Shown here one piece after another: positions 1 through 6,933 of a stretch of DNA of 64,000 bases; position 1 is the stretch's first letter, and each line of letters opens with the position of its first letter. The notes beneath the pieces are model-generated. The model had not been told where the DNA came from, made no database searches, and worked only from the letters and a program-made list of their open reading frames with translations. The stretch covers positions 62,001 through 126,000 of the forward strand of contig CAAENX010000002.1 in NCBI GenBank assembly GCA_900757495.1. The letters run 5' to 3'. A program made the translations under genes and the position numbers. This DNA comes from an uncultured Collinsella sp. (GTDB lineage: Bacteria > Actinomycetota > Coriobacteriia > Coriobacteriales > Coriobacteriaceae).

Positions 1-571
1 GGCAGCCTATTTTGGGATGGCGCTCGAGCCGCGTTTGTTTGCCTATGGGGTCCGTTAGGAGCGCCCCCGCTCTGCTTGATTTGGGCGCGGGGCGGAGGCG
101 CCGCTGCCCCGCGCTCAATTTGGACGTCAGTAATGCTGTCTCTTGGTGTTTTGAATACTTCCCATTGCAGATTGCATAAAAAGTTGAGATGTTCTTTCCG
201 GTCCTGATGTACCCCCGCCTGGGCCGTGCAAAAAATGGAGTATTCAGCACCGTGAGCTCTGCCGGTGCCGCTGCAGTCGGGTGGCATTGCGGAGATCGAC
301 GTCATTTTGGGGTCCGGTGCGGCGCGAGGCACGCCTTTTTGTCCTGATGGGGTTTGCCCGCCGACCCAAATCGCCGGTCAAAGGCGTTCTTGGGACCAAT
401 ATGGTGTGTCCGGCGCGTATGCAGACGTCCTGGCCTGCTGAAAACTCCCAAAAATGCACGCTGCTTCCCAGGGGACCCGTGCGAGCGGCGAAAACCATGC
501 CCAAGTCGCTGTCCGCATCGCCATTTTGCTGCACTGACTTTTCTGAATACCGGGCCCGAGATTGGTCAACC
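1..571. other. Non-coding region, repeat-like
   Basis: No convincing gene is visible here. Open frames exist on both strands but they lack ribosome binding sites and have the Arg/Pro/Ser-rich composition of chance frames in GC-rich DNA. An 8-bp inverted repeat (GTATTCAG at 240-247 and CTGAATAC at 543-550) brackets about 310 bp. The sequence at 228-236 (GTGCAAAAA) resembles the outer end of the inverted-repeat element at 15848. The stretch lies downstream of the minus-strand sulfatase gene and may be a degenerate dispersed element. Confidence 0.4.
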
Positions 572-2635
572 CTAGGCTCCCGGAGCTGCGTTGGGGTCGG
601 TTTCGTTGGCGGCCGCCTGCTTATGGGTGGCAAAGACCGAGCCTTCGTGGTCGAAGAGCTTACGATATTGCATGCGGTCCAGGCGATCGCGCGCATTAGC
701 GGTCTTGGCGGGAACGTTCTTGGCCTCGGCTGTATACCAAACGCCGTGCGCATCCTGCGCCCCCACCACGTTTATCGCCGGCATGTGCGCTCGGTTTTGC
801 AAGCGTGCGCGTTGGTAGGCGGTGAGCGGGGCACCGATGGCATTGAGTGCGAGTGCACCGACGTTATTGATGCTTGTGTTGAGTTCCCCACTCGTTTGTG
901 CGTTGCCGGCGACATCGTAGTTCGCCCAGACCACATAGCGTGTCTGCCAGATGCGCTCGGTATGGGTGGCATCGTCCTCATCGGTAAAGTAGAGGTCGTT
1001 GTAGCGGTCGGTGAAGAACGGCTGGTGGTCGCCGTACATCACCACGACGACGGGGCGGTCGAGATCACGCAGCTTTTCCAGGAAGGCGGCGAAGGCGGCA
1101 TCGGACGCTTCCATGAGCGAGCAGTATTCATTGGTCCAGGTGATAACTTTGTCGGACACACCTTCGACGGCAAGGTGCAGTTGCTGGTCGGTGGGCACCA
1201 AGCCCGTGTCATAGGCGGAGTGGTTTTGCATCGTCACGTCGTGGATGAAGATCGGCTGGTCGCTCTGCTTTAGTACCTCGAGGCACTTGTCGTAGGTGGC
1301 GGCGTCGGTGACCTTGCGGCAGAGCTCGGGTGCGCCGGCGAAGTCCTCGATCGAGAGGAACTCGTCGAATCCCATGTCCGCGAAGACGTTCTCGCGATTC
1401 CAGTTGGTGGCGTGGTTGGGGTGCATGGCCACGGTGCGATAGCCGAGTCTCTTGAACTGACGGGCGAGGTTCTCGCTCGGGGCCAGGTTGTAGGTCATGA
1501 ACGGGTAGACGCCAGCGCCCAGGAATGCCATGGAGTGTCCGGTTAAGAACTCGAACTCGCTGTTACAGGTGCCGGCACCGAAGGCGCTCATGTAGCTCAC
1601 TCCCTGCAGAAGCGCGTTGTCGATGGCTTTGAAGCGCTCGGGCCCCTTATAGCCGCAGCCCAGTTCGTTAAAGATTGAAAGGTCGGCGAAGGACTCGTTC
1701 ATGATGCAGATGACTGAGGGCTTGAGCTGGTCAAACTGTTCGACGGCAGCGGCACGGGAGGGGTCGGCGATGCCGTTCGTGCCCGCGTTCCAGCGCGCGG
1801 CAAGGCGCTTGATGATCGCCGAGGCCTCACCGCTCTTGTAGTGCTTGGGTTTAGGCGGCACCATTTTTTGCGCGCTCGAAATGAAGGTGGGGAGAAACCC
1901 CTGACTGTAATAGCTTTCGAGGGGCTTCCAGGTATGAAGCTTGATGCCCAAGGTGTCGTAATAGCTGATGAAGGCCTGCGCCCCCAGCACGGCTCCGGCA
2001 ACAAGTGCGGTACGACGGTCGACGGAGAGGGGGAGCTTGGATTTGGTTGCGACTGGATGCTCCCTCGGCGCTGTCGATGTCCCCTCGGTTGCCGGAGACG
2101 CCTTTGGGTCCTTCGATTTCAAGGACGCAGACATCGCATGGTCGATGGGCTCGGGGGACGTTTCCGATGCGCGGCGCGGCGGTCGCCCACATGCATCACG
2201 CGGAATGAGGACGATAAGCGCGATTCCCAAGGCCGCGGCGGCAAGCCCCATGAAGCAGAAAGTGCTGAGCTCATAGGTGTAGCTGCCGGCGACCGTCGCA
2301 GCGGTCGAGAGGGCGAACAGGTCTCCGGGTTGGATGGGCATCGATTTGAACGTGATTACGAAGTACTCGGCGATACCGATGCTGGCGAGCGCAGCGATGC
2401 CCACGATTGCGGGGGTCTTACGGCGGTGCGGCAGATAGAACAACAGGCACAAGAAGCAGAAGATGAGCAAAAGCTCCAAAAGTGCCTGTCCGGGCTGCAT
2501 CTTCCATAGCTCATGGTTGGAGGGCAGCTCGAGGGCGAGCATCGAGCATATCGAAGCGCCGCCGATCGTTGCCAGCGTACGGGGGTAGGGATGGTCGGTC
2601 ATCCAGCTTTTCAGATCCTTCATGCTCATCTTCAT
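572..2635 (-). CDS. LTA synthase-type membrane sulfatase/phosphoglycerol transferase
   Basis: A 687-residue protein with an N-terminal membrane region of several hydrophobic segments (residues 20-160), one further membrane segment near 210-230, then an extracytoplasmic alkaline-phosphatase-superfamily sulfatase domain (about 305-620). Signatures visible are NESFADLSIF (metal-binding E), AGTCNSEFEFLTG, where the Thr sits like the LtaS nucleophile, HPNHATNWNRE, and MYGDHQPFF near the C-terminus. Family members transfer phosphoglycerol or related head groups to cell-wall glycopolymers on the outer face. The exact substrate cannot be read from sequence. The start at 2635 is preceded by AAGGAACAG. 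It follows the broken zinc-binding lipoprotein gene by 18 bp, so it may have joined that transcription unit. Confidence 0.85.
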   Translation of the reverse strand: MKMSMKDLKSWMTDHPYPRTLATIGGASICSMLALELPSNHELWKMQPGQALLELLLIFCFLCLLFYLPHRRKTPAIVGIAALASIGIAEYFVITFKSMPIQPGDLFALSTAATVAGSYTYELSTFCFMGLAAAALGIALIVLIPRDACGRPPRRASETSPEPIDHAMSASLKSKDPKASPATEGTSTAPREHPVATKSKLPLSVDRRTALVAGAVLGAQAFISYYDTLGIKLHTWKPLESYYSQGFLPTFISSAQKMVPPKPKHYKSGEASAIIKRLAARWNAGTNGIADPSRAAAVEQFDQLKPSVICIMNESFADLSIFNELGCGYKGPERFKAIDNALLQGVSYMSAFGAGTCNSEFEFLTGHSMAFLGAGVYPFMTYNLAPSENLARQFKRLGYRTVAMHPNHATNWNRENVFADMGFDEFLSIEDFAGAPELCRKVTDAATYDKCLEVLKQSDQPIFIHDVTMQNHSAYDTGLVPTDQQLHLAVEGVSDKVITWTNEYCSLMEASDAAFAAFLEKLRDLDRPVVVVMYGDHQPFFTDRYNDLYFTDEDDATHTERIWQTRYVVWANYDVAGNAQTSGELNTSINNVGALALNAIGAPLTAYQRARLQNRAHMPAINVVGAQDAHGVWYTAEAKNVPAKTANARDRLDRMQYRKLFDHEGSVFATHKQAAANETDPNAAPGA

Positions 2636-2653
2636 CGTCTCTGTTCCTTACTC

Positions 2654-2889
2654 CTAGTTCAGCGTCTTCACGAGCTTCTCCAGGTTGTCGTTCATGATGG
2701 GCGGGTAATCCTCGCCGGCTTTAAGCTGTTTGTCAGCGAGTCCCTCGACGGGGTCGAGCTGGACGCATTGTCGTCAGAAGCGGCGAGAGCAAAGACCGCA
2801 CTTACAAGGGACATATATGCCGCCGCCATGGGGCCACGGTGACGAATAGGACGCCGCTTGGGATGGCGACGGTAGATTCGGTTGTCCAC
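2654..2889 (-). pseudogene. Collapsed zinc ABC transporter substrate-binding lipoprotein (ZnuA-like)
   Basis: Two ends of a ZnuA/AdcA-like gene lie next to each other with the middle missing. The 5' part starts with GTG at 2889 behind AGGAG and reads MDNRIYRRH, then a hydrophobic AYMSLVSAVFALAASDDNAS stretch resembling a lipoprotein signal sequence whose Cys is now Ser. About 40 codons later, in another frame, the sequence reads QLDPVEGLADKQLKAGEDYP and continues with IMNDNLEKLVKTLN and a stop at 2654. This matches the usual C-terminus of zinc/manganese-binding lipoproteins, where DP(I/L)EGL and a final Y..(I/L)M..NL..L helix are typical. Roughly 230-260 codons are absent. No function is expected. 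The N-terminal reading is less certain than the C-terminal one. Confidence 0.7.
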
Positions 2890-2989
2890 ATAGATTGCTC
2901 CTGAATTGAAAACGGCTGCGTCGGGGTGCCGACGGCCGAAGGCGATGCCGCTGTGGCACGCGGTAGCTATTTGATTCAATTGGGAGCCG

Positions 2990-3358
2990 TTAATCGTCCA
3001 GACGGACCCTGAGGGATAATAGGGTGACCGGGGCATATGAAGATCGCTCGGTGCCGATGACGGCTAGGGCGGAGATCAGCAAGAGGGTGATGAACGATGT
3101 CGCGCCCACGGGGACGGTGTCACCGCCACGGGCGATCGACAGATTGCCGGCGAGCTCGGCGCAGATGGTGCAGCCCGCGCCGGTGCAGTCATGATGCAAC
3201 TCATGGGCGGTTGCGATGGGGGAGAGGATGGTTACCGCGAGAAGGGCGAAGACGAGAGCCAGGGCGAGCAGGCGAGTGCGAACGGGCGGCATGGAGTCGC
3301 GTGCATCGCGATTCGGTGCTATATCTCGCCATGCCGAGGTGCTCAGCTCATCAGTCAT
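2990..3358 (-). CDS. Small membrane protein with His/Cys motif, probable metal-locus relic
   Basis: A 122-residue protein starting at 3358, where GAAGGGAGGG supplies a strong ribosome binding site; a longer frame upstream lacks one. Residues about 27-50 form a hydrophobic segment (LLALALVFALLAVTILSPIA), followed by HELHHDCTGAGCTICAEL, a possible metal ligand set with two His and three Cys, then a second hydrophobic stretch around residues 85-100. I do not recognise a named family with certainty. Similar small proteins with an HxCxGxxCxxC-like motif are known to me beside zinc-uptake genes in Firmicutes and Coriobacteriia, and here it sits directly upstream of a broken zinc-binding lipoprotein gene. 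A role in metal handling is inference. Confidence 0.6.
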   Translation of the reverse strand: MTDELSTSAWRDIAPNRDARDSMPPVRTRLLALALVFALLAVTILSPIATAHELHHDCTGAGCTICAELAGNLSIARGGDTVPVGATSFITLLLISALAVIGTERSSYAPVTLLSLRVRLDD

Positions 3359-3641
3359 CTGCCCTCCCTTCCTCTCATCTGGGCATATTTCATCTGGAGG
3401 ATTGTAGTCTTGAGAAGCTGATTCACAAAGTTGCCGCGCTAAAACTTCATGCTTTCCGGTCCGCCTTGGGGCTGCGCATAAGTTATCCTCCGACATTCAG
3501 AAAATCTAAGTGCCAAAAAATAAGATTTTTTGACTCTGTGTTGTATAACCCGCCATTCGTGGGTACCATTCAACGCGTACGCAAACAAAAAGGGTTAATT
3601 CGCGTGGTATAACCGCGCGGCCCAAAAAGGAGGAGACAAGC

Positions 3642-3935
3642 ATGTCGTCTTTGAAGCCGCTTGCAGATCGTGTTCTGGTCAAGCCCGACGAGGCCGAGCA
3701 GAAGACCGCTTCTGGTCTGTACATCGCCAGCAACGCTCAGGAGAAGCCGCAGCGCGGCACCATCGTTGCCGTGGGTGCCGGTAAGGTCAACGACAAGGGC
3801 GAGCGCATCCCCATGGACGTTCAGGTCGGCGACGTTGTCATTTACGGTAAGTTTGGTGGCAACGAGGTCAAGGTCGACGGCGAGAAATATCTGCTGATGC
3901 GCGCCGACGACATCTACGCCGTCGTCGAGGCCTAG
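3642..3935 (+). CDS. groES: Co-chaperonin GroES
   Basis: A 97-residue GroES (Hsp10), the usual length. It caps the GroEL cage during ATP-driven folding in the cytoplasm. It shows the N-terminal SLKPLADRVLVKPDEAEQKT strand, the mobile loop around residues 18-32 (KTASGLYIAS) and the conserved GDVVIYGKFGGNEVKVDGEK C-terminal half. The start at 3642 has AAAGGAGGAG upstream. It is followed after 96 bp by groEL. No CIRCE inverted repeat (HrcA operator) is visible in the 280 bp upstream, so its heat-shock control is not evident from the sequence. Confidence 0.97.
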   Translation: MSSLKPLADRVLVKPDEAEQKTASGLYIASNAQEKPQRGTIVAVGAGKVNDKGERIPMDVQVGDVVIYGKFGGNEVKVDGEKYLLMRADDIYAVVEA

Positions 3936-4031
3936 TCTCGTCAGAATCTCTGATTCGTCTTTGAGCGCGCTCGCCGCATAGGACTCGGAAGCGGCGACGC
4001 GAGTCACATTTCTTTTGGAGGATTACTCACC

Positions 4032-5669
4032 ATGGCAAAGAACATTACGTTCAACACCGATGCCCGCGCTAAGCTCGCCAAGGGCGTCAACACTCTGGCC
4101 GACGCCGTTACCGTCACCATGGGCCCCAAGGGCCGCTATGTCGCTCTGCAGCGCACGTTCGGTGCTCCGACCATCACCAACGACGGCGTTTCCGTCGCTA
4201 AGGAGATCGAGCTCGAGGACAACATCGAGAACATGGGCGCTCAGCTGGTGAAGGAGGTCGCCACCAAGACCAACGACACCGTGGGTGACGGCACCACCAC
4301 CGCAACCCTGCTCGCTCAGGCTATCGTCAACGACGGTCTGCGCAACGTCGCCGCCGGCGCCAACCCGCTGGCCATCCGTCGCGGCATCGACAAGGCCGTA
4401 AACGCCGCCGTCGCCGAGATGAAGAAGCAGGCCAAGCCGGTCGAGACCAAGGAGCAGATCGCTTCCGTCGGCACCATCTCCGCTGGTGACCCCGAGGTCG
4501 GCGAGAAGATCGCCGAGGCCATGGAGGTCGTGGGCAAGGACGGCGTCATCACCGTCGAGGATTCCCAGACGTTCGACATCACCATCGACACCGTCGAGGG
4601 CATGCAGTTCGACAAGGGCTATGTCTCCGCTTATTTCGTCACGGACAACGACCGCATGGAGGCCGTGATGAAGGATCCGTACATCCTCATCACCGACCAG
4701 AAGATCTCCAGCGTTCAGGACATCATGCCTGTTCTCGAGGCTGTCCAGCGCGCCGGCCGTGGCCTGCTCATCATCGCTGAGGACATCGACGGCGAGGCTC
4801 TGCCGACCCTGGTCCTCAACAAGATCCGTGGCGCCCTCAACGTCTGCGCCGTCAAGGCCCCGGGCTACGGCGATCGCCGCAAGCGCATCCTCGAGGACAT
4901 CGCCGTCCTCACCGGTGGCCAGGCCGCTCTGGACGAGCTGGGCGTGAAGGTCGCTGACATCACCGCCGATATGCTCGGTACCGCTAAGTCCGTCACCATC
5001 TCCAAGGACAACACCGTCGTCGTCGGCGGCGCTGGCTCCAAGGAGGCCATCGACGCCCGCATCGCTCAGATTAAGGGCGAGATGGAGAACACCACCTCTG
5101 ACTTCGACCGTGAGAAGCTCCAGGAGCGCCTGGCCAAGCTCTCCGGTGGCGTTGCCGTCATCAAGGTCGGCGCTGCTACCGAGTCCGAGCTCAAGGAGAT
5201 CAAGCACCGCGTCGAGGATGCCCTGCAGGCTACCCGCGCTGCTGTCGAGGAGGGCATCGTCGCCGGCGGTGGCGTCGCCTTCATGGACGCTGCTCCTGCG
5301 CTCGATGCTGTCGAGATCGACGACCCCGAGGAGAAGATCGGCGTCGACATCGTCAAGAAGGCTCTGACCGCTCCGGTCGCCACCATCGCCAAGAACGCTG
5401 GCTTTGAGGGCGCTGTCGTGGTCGACAAGGTTGCCGAGCTGCCCGCCGGCCAGGGTCTCAACTCTGCCAACGGCGAGTGGGGCGACATGATCGAGATGGG
5501 CGTCCTCGACCCCGTCAAGGTCAGCCGCGTCACCCTGCAGAACGCTGCTTCTGTCGCCAGCCTGATCCTCATCACCGAGGCCACCGTCTCCGATGTGCCC
5601 AAAAACACTCAGCTTGAGGACGCTATCGCTGCTGCCACCGCTGGTCAGCAGGGCGGCGGTATGTACTAA
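4032..5669 (+). CDS. groEL: Chaperonin GroEL
   Basis: A full-length 545-residue Hsp60 chaperonin that assembles as two heptameric rings and folds proteins with GroES and ATP. The N-terminus (AKNITFNTDARAKLAKGVN) and the nucleotide-binding DGTTTATLLAQ around residue 86 are intact, and the protein ends in the Gly/Met-type tail GGGMY. A ribosome binding site (TTTTGGAGG) precedes the start. Codon use is strongly biased to C/G-ending codons as expected for a highly expressed gene, which also creates a long spurious open frame on the opposite strand. Downstream lies a terminator inside a large palindrome. Confidence 0.98.
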   Translation: MAKNITFNTDARAKLAKGVNTLADAVTVTMGPKGRYVALQRTFGAPTITNDGVSVAKEIELEDNIENMGAQLVKEVATKTNDTVGDGTTTATLLAQAIVNDGLRNVAAGANPLAIRRGIDKAVNAAVAEMKKQAKPVETKEQIASVGTISAGDPEVGEKIAEAMEVVGKDGVITVEDSQTFDITIDTVEGMQFDKGYVSAYFVTDNDRMEAVMKDPYILITDQKISSVQDIMPVLEAVQRAGRGLLIIAEDIDGEALPTLVLNKIRGALNVCAVKAPGYGDRRKRILEDIAVLTGGQAALDELGVKVADITADMLGTAKSVTISKDNTVVVGGAGSKEAIDARIAQIKGEMENTTSDFDREKLQERLAKLSGGVAVIKVGAATESELKEIKHRVEDALQATRAAVEEGIVAGGGVAFMDAAPALDAVEIDDPEEKIGVDIVKKALTAPVATIAKNAGFEGAVVVDKVAELPAGQGLNSANGEWGDMIEMGVLDPVKVSRVTLQNAASVASLILITEATVSDVPKNTQLEDAIAAATAGQQGGGMY

Positions 5670-5695
5670 GGCCGACAAGGTCTAGAACTCCCACC

Positions 5696-5839
5696 GGGAA
5701 TCCGGGGGCGGGACGGGGTTTCTCTCCGGAACGTCCTCGGACATGCAAAGAGGCTCCGCATCGCGCTTCGCGCTGCGGAGCCTTTTTGCGTCCTGCGGAA
5801 TGTTCCGGAGAGAAGCCCCCGTCCCGCCCCCGGATTTCC
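5696..5839. repeat. Large nested inverted repeat downstream of groEL
   Basis: Arms of about 37 bp at 5696-5732 and 5802-5839 are near-perfect reverse complements; the core of each reads CCGGGGGCGGGACGGGG or its complement, plus a CTCTCCGGAAC block. They enclose the groEL terminator hairpin, giving one palindromic structure of about 144 bp. Such length exceeds what an intrinsic terminator needs. Confidence 0.85.
5749..5788 (+). terminator. Intrinsic terminator after groEL
   Basis: AGGCTCCGCA (5751-5760) pairs with TGCGGAGCCT (5774-5783), extended by an inner CGCG/CGCG pairing, and is followed by five T. It is centred within the larger inverted repeat. Confidence 0.85.
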
Positions 5840-5894
5840 TGCGTTTACGGCCTTGAGGTCGGCGGGCGGAGAAGGACGTGGTCGATAGGGATAC

Positions 5895-6050
5895 GTGTCC
5901 CCTTCGCTGTTTCGCGCTTTGCGCGAAAGGCGCGCTACTTTGGGATGGATGGGGAACGTGGTTGTTGCGGTGGCTTTTCCCTTTTGCTGTTTCGCGGCTT
6001 TGCCGCGAAAAGCGCAGCACTTTGGGATGGGCGGGTACGTTATTGTCGCG
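5895..6050. repeat. Two imperfect direct repeats with hairpins
   Basis: CTGTTTCGCGCTTTGCGCGA at 5909-5928 and the related CTGTTTCGCGGCTTTGCCGC at 5987-6006 each form a short hairpin and are followed by an almost shared ACTTTGGGATGG block (about 5937-5948 and 6019-6030). TTTTGGGATGG also occurs at the very start of the window (10-20). This looks like a small dispersed intergenic repeat; no coding potential is seen. Confidence 0.6.
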
Positions 6051-6111
6051 CTGCTCTGTCCCGGCCGCATTTCTAGAGCGTTTCCCCCACCATAAATTAC
6101 CCTTGGCATAC

Positions 6112-6139
6112 TTGCGTGAAAACCTGCTCGTGCTACACT
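6112..6139 (+). promoter_or_regulatory. Candidate promoter of the ribU operon
   Basis: TTGCGT (6112-6117) and TACACT (6134-6139) are separated by 16 bp, and the -10 box ends 11 bp before the FMN aptamer. The position fits transcription starting just ahead of the riboswitch. Both boxes are imperfect. Confidence 0.45.
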
Positions 6140-6149
6140 TGCAATTGCT

Positions 6150-6330
6150 GTTTCAGGGCGGGGTGAAATTCCCCACTGGTGGTAAATCGGGCGGTGCCAA
6201 AGGGGCGCCGTGGCGCAGGTAAAGTGCCTGCGGTCGAGCCGATGAGTCCGCGACCCGGGTGTGCGTTGGTTCGCATGCCGGCTGAACTGGTGAGATCCCA
6301 GTACCAACGGTTAGAGTCCGGATGAAAGAG
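6150..6330 (+). promoter_or_regulatory. FMN riboswitch (RFN element)
   Basis: The conserved RFN blocks occur in the right order: TTCAGGGCGGGGTGAAATTC at 6152, CCCCACTGGTGGTAAA, then GAGCCGATGAGTCCGCGACC, and the terminal part CTGGTGAGATCCCAGTACCA and GGTTAGAGTCCGGATGAAAG. This is the FMN-sensing aptamer that shuts down riboflavin synthesis or uptake genes when FMN is abundant. The aptamer ends near 6330 and ribU begins at 6343, with the ribosome binding site (AGGCAGGTGA) in between. There is no room for a separate terminator, so control of ribosome access is the likeliest mechanism (inference). Confidence 0.97.
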
Positions 6331-6342
6331 GCAGGTGATCTT

Positions 6343-6933
6343 ATGTCTGAACAGTCGCAGCATATCCATTTTGAGAACACGAATAGGTGGAGCACCAAAC
6401 AGCTCGTAACCATGGCGCTCATGTGTGCCTTGGGCGCGCTCTTTATGTATGTGCAGCTGCCCATCCTTCCCTCGGCGCCGTTTTTGACGTATGACCCGTC
6501 GCTGGTGCCAGCGATGGTGTGTGGATTTGCGTATGGCCCTGGTGCCGGCACCGCTGTTGCCGCTATGGCGATCGTTATCCATGCGCTTACCACGGGCGAT
6601 TGGGTCGGTGCGCTTATGAACTTGGTTGCCACGCTGGGCTATATTCTGCCTGCGGCTATCGTCTACCAAAAGATGCATACCTATAAGGGTGCTGTGATTG
6701 GCCTGGTGCTGGGCGTTATTGCCGCTACGGCGCTGTCCATGGTTGCGAATCTGACCATCGGCGTTTGGTTCTGGTATGGCTCGGTCGATGTGATCGCCCC
6801 GCTCATGGTTCCTGCCGTGCTGCCGTTCAACCTTATCAAGACCGTGCTTAACTCGGTGCTCACGCTTGCAGTGTACAAAGCGGTCTCCAACCTCATCACG
6901 CCCAAGAAGGACCAGGTCAAAGGCCGCGCATGA
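6343..6933 (+). CDS. ribU: Riboflavin ECF transporter S component RibU
   Basis: A 196-residue hydrophobic membrane protein with about six membrane segments. It is the substrate-binding (S) subunit of an energy-coupling-factor importer. Riboflavin specificity is inferred from the FMN riboswitch immediately upstream and from RibU-type features (LGALFMYVQLPILPSAPFL, DPSLVPAMVCGFAYGPGAG). An upstream in-frame ATG at 6322 lies inside the conserved riboswitch, so the ATG at 6343 with AGGTGA before it is preferred. It overlaps the ATPase gene (ATGA, 6930-6933), indicating translational coupling within one operon. Confidence 0.9.
   Translation: MSEQSQHIHFENTNRWSTKQLVTMALMCALGALFMYVQLPILPSAPFLTYDPSLVPAMVCGFAYGPGAGTAVAAMAIVIHALTTGDWVGALMNLVATLGYILPAAIVYQKMHTYKGAVIGLVLGVIAATALSMVANLTIGVWFWYGSVDVIAPLMVPAVLPFNLIKTVLNSVLTLAVYKAVSNLITPKKDQVKGRA

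Noticed and set aside
3359..3641. CIRCE or HAIR heat-shock operator upstream of groES
   Set aside because: No TTAGCACTC-N9-GAGTGCTAA or CTTGAGT-N7-ACTCAAG repeat is present. TATAAC boxes at 3544 and 3608 lack acceptable -35 partners.
4023..5678. A 551-codon open frame antisense to groEL, and similar ones opposite lysS (26697-28592), tuf (46488-47819) and secE-rplA (48330-50435)
   Set aside because: They mirror highly biased codons (GAC/GTC/CTC) of the sense genes, are Leu/Asp/Gly/Val-rich without domains, lack ribosome binding sites, and one runs across several genes.
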